The translations under genes were made by a program, and so were the position numbers. From Ewingella sp049889095 (GTDB lineage: Bacteria; Pseudomonadota; Gammaproteobacteria; Enterobacterales; Enterobacteriaceae), in the NCBI GenBank assembly GCA_049889095.1, contig JBLJFK010000001.1: a stretch of 64,000 nucleotides of DNA; one strand, written 5' to 3'. The notes under the pieces were generated by a model, which made no database searches, was not told the origin of the DNA, and saw only the letters and a list, made by a program, of their open reading frames with translations. This document shows positions 45,601 to 53,589 of the stretch, piece after piece (position 1 is the stretch's first letter; the number at the start of each line of letters is the position of its first letter).

Positions 45601-46891
45601 GGACACCAACGACCGCTACTTCGCCAACATCCAGAAAGACGGGACTTACTCGGTGGTGCCGCGCGTGCCGGCCGGGGAAATCACGCCGGACGGACTGATT
45701 GCCATCGGTCTGGTCGCCAAACGCTATAACCTCTACACCAAAATCACCGGTGGGCAGCGTGTCGATCTGTTCGGCGCGCGGCTGGAACAGTTGCCGGAGA
45801 TCTGGCAGCAACTGGTCGATGCCGGTTTCGAAACCGGCCACGCCTACGGCAAATCGTTGCGCACGGTGAAATCCTGCGTCGGTTCGAACTGGTGTCGCTA
45901 CGGCGTACAGGACTCCACCGCGCTGGCGCTGCAACTGGAGAGCCGCTACAAGGGGCTGCGCTCACCGCACAAAATCAAAATGGCGGTCTCCGGCTGTACC
46001 CGCGAATGTGCCGAAGCGCAAAGCAAAGACGTCGGCGTGATTGCCACTGATAAGGGCTGGAACCTGTATGTGTGCGGCAACGGTGGCATGAAGCCGCGTC
46101 ATGCCGATTTACTGGTGCAGGACATCAGCACGGAAGACCTGATCCGTACCGTTGACCGTTTCCTGATGTTTTACATTCGCACCGCCGACCGTCTGCAACG
46201 CACCAGCACCTGGATGGACAATCTCGAAGGTGGCATGAACTATCTGCGTCAGGTGGTGCTGGAAGACAGCTTGCATATCGGCGCTGAGCTGGAAAGCGAG
46301 ATGAACGCCGTGGTCGGTACTTATCAGTGCGAATGGCAGACCACGCTGGCCGATCCCGATCGTCTGGCGCTGTTCAGACCTTTCGTCAACAGCGACCAGC
46401 CGGACGAAGCGGTGGTGATGGTGCAGGAGCGTCAGCAGGTGCGACCGGCGACCACCAAAGAACGCGCCGCGCTGCCGCCAGTGGTAGTGAATCAACCGGT
46501 GATGGCGGTACAAGGTTGGGTGGATCTGTGCGAGTTGAGTGCCATACCGGAAAATGCCGGTATGGCGGCGCGGCTGGCAAACCGGCAGATCGCGTTGTTC
46601 TATTTGCCGGATCATCCGCAGCAGGTGTTTGCTCTCAGCAACCACGAGCCGGACAGCGACGCCAACGTGCTGGCGCGCGGGCTGGTGGGCGACGTGAAGG
46701 GCGAGCCGGTGGTGATCTCACCGCTGTACAAACAGCGTTTCCGTCTGCTGGATGGCCGCAGCGTGGATGATGCGCAAAGCACGCTGAGCGTCTGGCCAGT
46801 GAAAGTGGACGGCGGGCGCGTCTGGGTGCAGGAACAGCCGGTGATGCCAGCCGTGCAAACGGTAGATATCATCGAGACGGTCAGCCTATGA
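42650..46891 (+). CDS. nasB: NasC-NasB single reading frame: NADH-linked FAD reductase joined to siroheme nitrite reductase
   Basis: One uninterrupted frame of 1413 codons. Residues 1-436 (MDKPTLVVIGNGMAGVRLVE) form an FAD/NAD(P)-binding reductase like NasC, which feeds electrons to nitrate reductase NasA. Residues 437-1413 (MSKPVLVMAGHGMVGHHFLQ) are a full NirB/NasB nitrite reductase. They comprise a second FAD/NAD unit, BFD-type [2Fe-2S] segments (QICSCHNVSKADICDAV, FCTKAATGCGGCAAL), the siroheme/[4Fe-4S] core with SCVGSNWCRYG and SGCTRECAEA, and a C-terminal NirD-like domain (ALSNHEPDSDANVLARG) without Rieske ligands. In Klebsiella NasC (457) and NasB (957) are separate. At the join an ATG at 43958 has GAGGAG seven bases upstream, so NasB may also start there. 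The 3' end overlaps nasA by ATGA. Confidence 0.88.
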   Translation: MDKPTLVVIGNGMAGVRLVEKLCELAPARYRILIIGDEAQTAYNRIMLTPVLSGEKGFDDIVTHDVQWYGRHNVTFISDVSVTEINREARTVRAGAQTLHYDHLAIATGSRPFIPRLPGAELQGIHGFRNQRDVENILRGHYAGQPAVVIGGGVLGVEAAAALALRGMQVSILHRGAHLMDQQLDEHAAELLRISLSARGIETVLLAETVAYLRGTSQDTTGGVQAVKLIDGREIPAHRVVVTAGVRPNIVLAQAAGLECARGILVSGQLQTSDPHISAIGECCQLGELTFGLVAPCWQQAEILAARLAGVETPPFSVQNVPLRLKVTGIDLFCAGELFCTRDLHVAHEAQIHSAFDPIDGHYRRLLLRNNQLKGVLLWGDISDGPGYFARLCSPSIQQAQLSVFNPDETHPGETYAMDIKPPTEPLPQEVARSNAMSKPVLVMAGHGMVGHHFLQQLVERELHLQYQVIVFAEEKSPAYDRVHLSEFFSGRSAESLSMVEEDFFASSGIELRLGHSIEHVDNQRHCVIDRQGRQTAYDLLVLATGSYPFVPPIPGNDAPGCLVYRTLEDLAAIQACAEKGKIGVVVGGGLLGLEAANALKHLGLQTHVIEFAPRLMGVQLDDGGAAMLRHKIEALGVQVHTGKETRGIVTGETCSYRMEFADGSHLDTDLVLFSAGIRPRDQLARECGLEVGPRGGIVINDQCRTSDPAIFAIGECALWNGQIFGLVAPGYQMARTLADTLCGSDVAFKGADMSTKLKLLGVDVASIGDAHGRTPGSQSYSWVDGPAQVYKKIVVSQDSKRLLGAVLVGDSNEYSTLLQMMLNDMPLPANPEGLILPARAGAAPHSLGVAALPDGAQICSCHNVSKADICDAVKGGCGDMAAIKFCTKAATGCGGCAALTKQVMEYALTEMGVEVKKDVCEHFAYSRQEIYHLVRMGNIRSFDELVLKHGHGHGCEICKPLVGSILASCWNDYLLKPQHLPLQDTNDRYFANIQKDGTYSVVPRVPAGEITPDGLIAIGLVAKRYNLYTKITGGQRVDLFGARLEQLPEIWQQLVDAGFETGHAYGKSLRTVKSCVGSNWCRYGVQDSTALALQLESRYKGLRSPHKIKMAVSGCTRECAEAQSKDVGVIATDKGWNLYVCGNGGMKPRHADLLVQDISTEDLIRTVDRFLMFYIRTADRLQRTSTWMDNLEGGMNYLRQVVLEDSLHIGAELESEMNAVVGTYQCEWQTTLADPDRLALFRPFVNSDQPDEAVVMVQERQQVRPATTKERAALPPVVVNQPVMAVQGWVDLCELSAIPENAGMAARLANRQIALFYLPDHPQQVFALSNHEPDSDANVLARGLVGDVKGEPVVISPLYKQRFRLLDGRSVDDAQSTLSVWPVKVDGGRVWVQEQPVMPAVQTVDIIETVSL

Positions 46892-49548
46892 ATAAAGCCG
46901 TGACTTCAACCACCTGCGCTTATTGCGGCGTCGGTTGCGGCGTGAACATGCAGCCGCAGGCGGAAGGTTATACCGCCAGCGGCGATGGTTCACACCCGGC
47001 TAACTTCGGGCGTCTGTGCGTCAAAGGCAGCGCACTGGGCGAAACGCTGGATTTGCATGGCCGTCTTTTAAGGCCGGAAATTAACCGCCAGCCGGTCAGT
47101 TGGCCGCAGGCGTTAGACGCCGTAGCCGTTGGATTGAAGGCGGTGATCCGTGAATATGGCCCGCAGGCCGTGGCATTCTACGGCTCAGGCCAGTTGCTGA
47201 CGGAAGACTATTACGTTGCCAACAAGCTGATTAAAGGCTTTATCGGCGCGGGCAATATGGATACCAACTCGCGGCTGTGCATGGCGTCGGCGGTGGTCGG
47301 CTACAAGCGTGCGTTCGGTGCCGATGCAGTGCCGTGTAATTATCAGGATCTGGAGCTGGCCGACTGCGTGATCCTCACCGGTTCGAACACTGCCTGGGCC
47401 CATCCGGTGGTGTATCAGCGGCTGGCTCAGGCGAAAAAAGACCGGCCAGAGATGCGCATTATTGTTATCGATCCGCGTCACACCGCCACCTGCGACCTTG
47501 CCGATTTACATCTACCGTTGCGTCCGGGCAGCGATGCCGCGCTGTTTTGTGGTGCGCTGAACGCGATGGCGGAAAGCGGCCAACTGGATATGGATTTTCT
47601 GCAACACCACACGCAGGGCGCGGCAGAAACCCTGCGGGCGGCGCAGGAGTGGACGCTGGCCAAAACCGTCGATTTCTGCGGCCTGGCGCCGGCGCAGCTG
47701 GTGGCGTTTTATCAGATGATTGCCGGCAGCGATAAGCTGGTGACGCTGTATTCGATGGGCATCAATCAGTCCAGTTCTGGCGTCGATAAGTGCAATGCCA
47801 TCATTAATTTACATCTGGCGACCGGCAAGATGGGCCGCGCAGGCTGCGGGCCGTTTTCGATCACCGGACAACCGAACGCGATGGGCGGACGGGAAGTCGG
47901 CGGGCTGGCGAATCAACTGGCGTCGCATATGGGATTCACGCCGCAGGAGATCGACCGCGTCAGGCGTTTCTGGGGAAGTGACGGCGTCACACAATCTGCC
48001 GGGCTGAATGCGGTGGATCTGTTCCGCGCTATCGAAGAAGGCCAGATAAAAGCGGTGTGGATCATGGGCACCAATCCCTTGGTGTCACTGCCGGATGCCG
48101 ATCGCGTGCGCGCCGGGCTGGCAAGATGTTCATTGGTGGTGGTCTCCGACATCATGCGCGATACCGACACCACGCGTGTCGCGCATATTTGCCTGCCTGC
48201 ACTCGGTTGGGGCGAGAAAAATGGCACCGTCACTAACTCCGAGCGCTGCATTTCGCGCCAGCGCGCCTTTTTGCCTGCGCCGGGAGAAGCCAAACCGGAC
48301 TGGTGGATCCTCTGTCAGGTGGCCCGACGTTTAGGCTTCATTGAAGCATTTGCGTATCAGCATCCGGCGGAAATTTTCCGCGAACACGCGGCGCTTTCGG
48401 GCTTTGAGAATCACGGCTCGCGGGCATTTGATATCAGCGGGCTGGAACAGCTGACCAACCTGCAATGGGATGACATGCAGCCGGTGCAGTGGCCGGTAAA
48501 CGCTGCCAATCCACAGGGTACTGCGCGGCTGTTCACCGACCACAAATTCTTTCACCCCGATGGCAAAGCGCGGTTGATCGCCATCACGCCGCGTTTGCCG
48601 GTGAACCAACCGACGCCGGCTTATCCGCTGGTGATGAACACCGGCAGAGTACGCGACCAGTGGCATACGATGACGCGCACAGGTAAATCGGCGCGCCTGA
48701 TGCAACACATCAGCGAGCCGTTTTGCCAGTTTCATCCTGACGACGCGCCACACATCCAGTCCGGCGATCTGGTGCGCGTCGCCTCATCGCACGGCTGGTT
48801 ATTGCTGCGCGCTCAGGCCGACAGCATGCAACCACGCGGCAGCGTTTTTGTCCCGATGCACTGGAATAGCCAGTTCAGCCAGCAGGCCAGGGTGAATGCG
48901 CTGATTGAAGCGCACACCGATCCGCTTTCGGGCCAGCCGGAAAGTAAGCATATGCCGGTTAGCCTGCACCGCTGGAAAGCCGCGTGGCAGGCCGAACTTT
49001 TTATCCGTCGTGAACCGGTTGCTATCGACGACCAACCGATAACACCGCCCGTCACGGCGTACTGGAGCCTGATCACCCAACCGGGCGTGATGCACTACCA
49101 GCTGGCCGACTCCTCGCAGCCGGAAGACTGGATGGCGTGGATCAACGTGCAGTTTGGCACTGACCGTTGGGTTTGCCAGTCTGCTCGTCTGGGCGATGAT
49201 GGCTTCAATCTGCTGGCGTGGTCAGACGGCGAATTGCAGTTGGCGTTTTATGCGCACCGTAAACGGCCAGTGCCTGATCGGCAGACAGTAGTGGCGGCTT
49301 TCATACTGCCACCGCGCACAGCACAGCAGCGCCTGGCATTGCTGGCAGGCGTCGCAGGAAGTGGCAAAGCGCCAACAGGCGCGATGATTTGCAGCTGTTT
49401 TGCCGTGGGCGAAATGGCCATCGCCGACGCGGTACGACAAGGGTGTCATAGCGTGCAACAGCTCGGCGAAAAACTAAAGTGCGGTACCAACTGCGGCTCA
49501 TGCATTCCTGAACTCAAAAAGCTATTGCCGGTCAGCGCTCGACGCTGA
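46888..49548 (+). CDS. nasA: Assimilatory nitrate reductase catalytic subunit
   Basis: Cytoplasmic reduction of nitrate to nitrite. Encodes 886 residues of the molybdopterin oxidoreductase family. N-terminal [4Fe-4S] ligands Cys10, Cys13, Cys17 and Cys44; molybdenum ligand Cys131 in SRLCMASAVVG. The C-terminal molybdopterin-dinucleotide-binding domain includes MNTGRVRDQWHTMTRTGKS. The extra C-terminal BFD-like [2Fe-2S] domain (ICSCFAVGE and KCGTNCGSCIPEL, about 836-880) would accept electrons from the NasC part. No signal peptide. It is coupled to the preceding gene by a 4-bp overlap. Confidence 0.95.
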   Translation: MNKAVTSTTCAYCGVGCGVNMQPQAEGYTASGDGSHPANFGRLCVKGSALGETLDLHGRLLRPEINRQPVSWPQALDAVAVGLKAVIREYGPQAVAFYGSGQLLTEDYYVANKLIKGFIGAGNMDTNSRLCMASAVVGYKRAFGADAVPCNYQDLELADCVILTGSNTAWAHPVVYQRLAQAKKDRPEMRIIVIDPRHTATCDLADLHLPLRPGSDAALFCGALNAMAESGQLDMDFLQHHTQGAAETLRAAQEWTLAKTVDFCGLAPAQLVAFYQMIAGSDKLVTLYSMGINQSSSGVDKCNAIINLHLATGKMGRAGCGPFSITGQPNAMGGREVGGLANQLASHMGFTPQEIDRVRRFWGSDGVTQSAGLNAVDLFRAIEEGQIKAVWIMGTNPLVSLPDADRVRAGLARCSLVVVSDIMRDTDTTRVAHICLPALGWGEKNGTVTNSERCISRQRAFLPAPGEAKPDWWILCQVARRLGFIEAFAYQHPAEIFREHAALSGFENHGSRAFDISGLEQLTNLQWDDMQPVQWPVNAANPQGTARLFTDHKFFHPDGKARLIAITPRLPVNQPTPAYPLVMNTGRVRDQWHTMTRTGKSARLMQHISEPFCQFHPDDAPHIQSGDLVRVASSHGWLLLRAQADSMQPRGSVFVPMHWNSQFSQQARVNALIEAHTDPLSGQPESKHMPVSLHRWKAAWQAELFIRREPVAIDDQPITPPVTAYWSLITQPGVMHYQLADSSQPEDWMAWINVQFGTDRWVCQSARLGDDGFNLLAWSDGELQLAFYAHRKRPVPDRQTVVAAFILPPRTAQQRLALLAGVAGSGKAPTGAMICSCFAVGEMAIADAVRQGCHSVQQLGEKLKCGTNCGSCIPELKKLLPVSARR

Positions 49549-49564
49549 CGGTGGGAGACAACCA

Positions 49565-50449
49565 ATGAACATCCTCGAAAACGTATTACAGGTGCAGCAG
49601 ATTAATGGGATCTTTGCGCTGTCGAACCGACGTCAGCCTGTGTGTCGTGGCGAAGTCTGGCTGGTCGGTGCCGGGCCGGGGGATGTCGAACTGCTGACGC
49701 TAAAAGCGTTGCGGGTTATCCAGCAGGCAGATGTTGTGGTGTTCGACCGCCTGGTGTCGGAACCGATCATGACACTGATCCCAACCGGTGCGCTGCGCAT
49801 CGACGTCGGTAAATCGACGCGTGATCACACGCTCGGACAGGCCGAAATCAATCAGCTCCTGGTGGATCTGGCGCAGGCCGGTCACCGGGTTGTGCGCTTA
49901 AAGGGTGGTGATCCCTTTGTCTTTGGTCGCGGCGGTGAAGAGATGGTGCACTGCCAGCAGCATAACGTTCCGTGCCACATCGTGCCGGGCATTACGGCGG
50001 CGATGGGCTGCGCCGCTGCCAGCGGCATTCCGCTGACGCACCGCGATTTTGCGCAGTCGGTGCGTTTTGTCACCGGACACTGCGCGCGGGGCGAAGCGGA
50101 TATCGACTGGGCAACGCTCACGATGGCGAGTCAGACGCTGGTGTTTTATATGGGGATCGCCAACAGCGGCAATATCAGCCAACAGCTTATCGCGCACGGG
50201 CTGTCAGCCTCAACGCCGGTGGCGATCGTTGAGCGCGGGACTCAGCCCGAACAGCGGGTGATCACCGGCACGCTGGACGCACTGGCGGAGAGTGTTGCGG
50301 TGAATCGGGTTGCGACACCCGCGCTGTTGATTGTCGGAGAGGTGGTGGGGATGTATAGGTCCCCGCAGCTTGCGGAGGAAATCTCTGCAGCAAAGGGATT
50401 GCCCGAAGCAATGCCCGTTTCTAAAGAACTGTGCACATTCAGTGCCTGA
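49565..50449 (+). CDS. cobA: Uroporphyrinogen-III C-methyltransferase (siroheme pathway)
   Basis: Encodes 294 residues of SUMT, which adds two methyl groups from S-adenosylmethionine to uroporphyrinogen III, the first step to siroheme. It has GEVWLVGAGPGDVELLTLKA, VVFDRLVSEPIM, VVRLKGGDPFVFGRGGEE and VPGITAAMGCAAASGIPLTH. As last gene of the nas operon (16 bp after nasA) it supplies the cofactor of NasB. The ~28 N-terminal residues before the SUMT core are unusual, and a later start is possible. No precorrin dehydrogenase/ferrochelatase domain is fused here. Confidence 0.92.
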   Translation: MNILENVLQVQQINGIFALSNRRQPVCRGEVWLVGAGPGDVELLTLKALRVIQQADVVVFDRLVSEPIMTLIPTGALRIDVGKSTRDHTLGQAEINQLLVDLAQAGHRVVRLKGGDPFVFGRGGEEMVHCQQHNVPCHIVPGITAAMGCAAASGIPLTHRDFAQSVRFVTGHCARGEADIDWATLTMASQTLVFYMGIANSGNISQQLIAHGLSASTPVAIVERGTQPEQRVITGTLDALAESVAVNRVATPALLIVGEVVGMYRSPQLAEEISAAKGLPEAMPVSKELCTFSA

Positions 50450-50466
50450 CATCAACAAATTCATGT

Positions 50467-51387
50467 TCACGGGTATCTGACCGCCGCATTATTATTTTGA
50501 GCGCTAAAAGTCTCTTTAACCGCTTTGATAAAACTGCTGATTTTGACGGTTTGTCGCAATCCTGCTGGTGTGAGTATATGCATGGGCCGTGAAGGCCCTT
50601 CGTAATCAGGTAACACTTGCACCAGCCGCCCGGCGTTGATTTCCTCATTCAGTACGTCCTCCGGCCCCAGTGTGACGCCATATCCTCTGACCGCAGCTTG
50701 CAGAAGAGCTCGCCAGTCGTTGGAACGAAAACGGCCTTCGGGCTGGATTTCTTCGTCTTTCCCCTCTTTACGGAATAGCCAACGGCAAGGTGCCTGAGGT
50801 GACCAAATGCCATACACGAGGCAGGCGTGATGAAGCAGCTCGGCAGGCGTTTTCGGCATGCCATTTTGTGCAAGATAACCGGGGGATGCACAGGCGATCA
50901 GCCGGTAAGGTCGCAGGGGATACGCGATCATTTGGCTGTCATTGAGCTCACCAATACGCAGGATAACTTCATAGCCTTCCTCGACCGGATCGACGAGGCG
51001 ATCGTTCAACGTGAGTTCAACCTGAGTGCCAGGATACTTATCCAGATATTGCGTAATAAAAGGAGCCAGCATCGAGGCACCAAACGTCACGGGGGCGTTG
51101 ACGCGGATGATGCCAGACGGCGTAGCTTTCATGTCGAGCGCGATAGCATCTGCGGCCTCTGCTTCGGCAAGTACGATCTTGCAGCGTTCATAGTAGCTGC
51201 GGCCAATATCCGTCAGATGCTGACGACGGGTTGTCCGGCTCAGAAGTGCGGTGCCCAAACGCGCTTCAAGCCGGGCGATATGTTTTGCCACCATCTGTGG
51301 CGAAATGCGTAATGCGTTCGCCGCCGCTGCGAATGATCCCAGCTCGGCGGCCCTGACGAAAACATTCATGCTGGTAAGCCGGTCCAA
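50467..51387 (-). CDS. LysR-family transcriptional regulator
   Basis: Encodes 306 residues with an N-terminal LysR helix-turn-helix (MDRLTSMNVFVRAAELGSFA, SPQMVAKHIARLEARLG) and a two-lobed effector domain (about 90-295). The ATG has an AGGAGCG-like ribosome site. It is divergent from the NADP-binding oxidoreductase gene at 51493, which is its most probable target by position. The effector is unknown. Confidence 0.87.
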   Translation of the reverse strand: MDRLTSMNVFVRAAELGSFAAAANALRISPQMVAKHIARLEARLGTALLSRTTRRQHLTDIGRSYYERCKIVLAEAEAADAIALDMKATPSGIIRVNAPVTFGASMLAPFITQYLDKYPGTQVELTLNDRLVDPVEEGYEVILRIGELNDSQMIAYPLRPYRLIACASPGYLAQNGMPKTPAELLHHACLVYGIWSPQAPCRWLFRKEGKDEEIQPEGRFRSNDWRALLQAAVRGYGVTLGPEDVLNEEINAGRLVQVLPDYEGPSRPMHILTPAGLRQTVKISSFIKAVKETFSAQNNNAAVRYP

Positions 51388-51492
51388 GATTCGCTCCTGT
51401 TTGTTGTTTGTCTATGCTGATAATGAGGATTTATCAATGCTGAGTGTCGAATTATTCTTAACCTTCTGACAGATAAATGAAAGGTGAGAATC

Positions 51493-52134
51493 ATGAAAAT
51501 AGGCATTATCGGAGCAGGTTTTGTAGGACGTGCGATAGCGAAGCTGGCGATCAAGGCAGGACATCAGGTCATGCTCAGCAATTCCCGGGGGCCACAGACG
51601 CTGTTTAGCCTGAAGCCGATGATTGGTTGTGAAATCGGCACCGCCACTGAGGCTGCCATCTTTGGTGAGATTGTGGTGATCGCGGTGCCACTGACCGCGC
51701 TGGGACAATTACCGCACACAGAACTCTCAGGAAAACGGGTAATAGATGCCGTTAACTATTACCCCGAGCGCGATGGGCAGGTGGCAGAGCTTGATCAGCA
51801 GGTTACCACTACCAGTGAATATCTTGCCCACTTCCTTCCCGAAGCGAACATCACAAAGGCCTTCAATGCGATACAGATGACCGATCTTGAAAATGACGGC
51901 CTGCCTGCCGGAGACTCTGCGCGCCGCGCACTGCCTCTTGCCGGAGAAGACGCCGATACTAAAAAAGTCGTCGCAGTGCTTTACGATACGTTTGGTTTTG
52001 ACGTGGTAGACGCCGGCGTACTTTCTGAAGGCTGGCGTTTCCAGCGCGGAATGCCTTCCTATTGTGTACGGATGACCGCGAGTGAGCTGAAAACTGCCCT
52101 CGCAGAGGCACGTCGGCCTGAGCCGGTGTTGTAG
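51493..52134 (+). CDS. NADP-binding oxidoreductase of the F420-dependent NADP reductase family
   Basis: From the ATG at 51493 (ribosome site AAGGTGAG) it has 213 residues. The N-terminal Rossmann fold has KIGIIGAGFVGRAIAKLA with SNSRGPQ after the second strand, which favours NADP(H). This is the family of F420H2:NADP reductases, whose enterobacterial members do not use F420 and whose substrates are not settled. It probably forms a divergent pair with the LysR gene. A GTG at 51484 is an alternative start. Confidence 0.8.
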   Translation: MKIGIIGAGFVGRAIAKLAIKAGHQVMLSNSRGPQTLFSLKPMIGCEIGTATEAAIFGEIVVIAVPLTALGQLPHTELSGKRVIDAVNYYPERDGQVAELDQQVTTTSEYLAHFLPEANITKAFNAIQMTDLENDGLPAGDSARRALPLAGEDADTKKVVAVLYDTFGFDVVDAGVLSEGWRFQRGMPSYCVRMTASELKTALAEARRPEPVL

Positions 52135-52181
52135 AAACAGGGTTCATTATTGATTAACGAAGACAAACAGAGCGTTATTTA

Positions 52182-52207
52182 AAAATCCACGCAAGTGCGT
52201 GGATTTT
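52182..52207. terminator. Bidirectional terminator between convergent genes
   Basis: An 11-bp stem AAAATCCACGC / GCGTGGATTTT with a 4-nt loop has A/T runs on both sides. It serves the oxidoreductase gene and ychF. Confidence 0.85.
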
Positions 52208-52265
52208 ATTAGGTTTGTTGATCTTCTAAAGGTTTAGTGCAACCTCATGAGACAACATATTATAT

Positions 52266-53357
52266 TTAGACGTTAAACAGGAAGTTCATCACGTCGCCGT
52301 CTTTAACAATGTAATCTTTGCCTTCTGAGCGCATTTTTCCAGCTTCTTTCGCGCCTTGTTCACCTTTGTAATTGATGAAGTCGTCGAAAGCGATGGTTTG
52401 GGCACGGATAAAGCCTTTTTCGAAGTCGGTATGAATTTTACCGGCTGCCTGCGGGGCGGTTGCACCTACAGGGATAGTCCATGCACGCACTTCTTTCACG
52501 CCAGCGGTGAAGTAAGTTTGCAGGTTCAGCAGGTCGTAACCGGCGCGGATCACGCGGTTCAGGCCCGGCTCTTCCAGGCCCATTTCAGCCATGAACTCTG
52601 CACGATCGGCATCTTCGAGTTCAGCGATGTCAGATTCAACCGCGGCACATACGGCAACCACAACGGAGCCTTCAGCCAGGGCAATTTTACGTACGATGTC
52701 GAGGTAGGGGTTATTTTCATAACCGTCTTCGTTGACGTTAGCGATGTACATGGTTGGTTTGAGCGTCAGGAAGCTCAGATAGCGGATGGCCGCTTTGTCT
52801 TCATCGGTCAGGTCCAGCGCACGCAGCATACCGGCGTCTGAAAGCTGTGGCAGACATTTTTCCAGCGCCGCCAGTTCGGCTTTGGCGTCTTTGTCGCCGC
52901 CTTTGGCACGCTTCTGCACGCGGTGCATAGCGCGTTCACACGTATCGAGATCTGACAGGGCCAGTTCGGTGTTGATAACATCGATGTCGTCAGCCGGATC
53001 AACTCGGTTATTTACGTGGATGATGTTGTCGTTGTCGAAACAGCGCACCACGTGGCCTATGGCTTCGGTTTCACGGATGTTGGTCAGGAACTGGTTGCCC
53101 AGGCCTTCACCTTTAGATGCGCCTTTTACCAGACCTGCAATGTCGACGAATTCCATGGTAGTGGGCAGAATACGCTGAGGTTTTACGATTTCGGCCAACT
53201 GGTCGAGCCGTGAATCAGGCATTGGCACTACGCCGGTGTTAGGTTCGATGGTACAGAACGGGAAGTTAGCTGCTTCGATACCCGCTTTAGTCAGCGCATT
53301 GAACAGAGTTGATTTACCGACGTTCGGCAGACCCACGATACCGCATTTGAATCCCAT
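52266..53357 (-). CDS. ychF: Ribosome-binding ATPase YchF (Obg family)
   Basis: Encodes 363 residues. P-loop GLPNVGKSTLFNALT, switch DIAGLVKGASKGEGLG, and NVNE in place of the G4 motif NKxD, the known reason YchF prefers ATP. A coiled-coil arm (about 130-200) and the C-terminal TGS domain (KEVRAWTIPVGATAPQAAG and on) follow. YchF binds 70S ribosomes and takes part in stress responses. In E. coli it follows pth in one operon; here a SulP gene on the other strand separates them. Confidence 0.96.
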   Translation of the reverse strand: MGFKCGIVGLPNVGKSTLFNALTKAGIEAANFPFCTIEPNTGVVPMPDSRLDQLAEIVKPQRILPTTMEFVDIAGLVKGASKGEGLGNQFLTNIRETEAIGHVVRCFDNDNIIHVNNRVDPADDIDVINTELALSDLDTCERAMHRVQKRAKGGDKDAKAELAALEKCLPQLSDAGMLRALDLTDEDKAAIRYLSFLTLKPTMYIANVNEDGYENNPYLDIVRKIALAEGSVVVAVCAAVESDIAELEDADRAEFMAEMGLEEPGLNRVIRAGYDLLNLQTYFTAGVKEVRAWTIPVGATAPQAAGKIHTDFEKGFIRAQTIAFDDFINYKGEQGAKEAGKMRSEGKDYIVKDGDVMNFLFNV

Positions 53358-53589
53358 GTCGCTCTCACCTTAAATATCTTAATAATCAAGCAATTAATGT
53401 TAATTGCACGATGTAATGACCACAATAGGCCGCATTATACACGCAATAGCACTTTTTCTCGAATACCCGTCGTCCTTCAGGCTGGTCAAGGTCTCAGATA
53501 CTTGAGGAACAATCACTCCTTGCCTCACTCCGTCCATTTTTAGATACTTGTCGCAATTATTTAACTGACTGGAAATAAATTGGATACCT

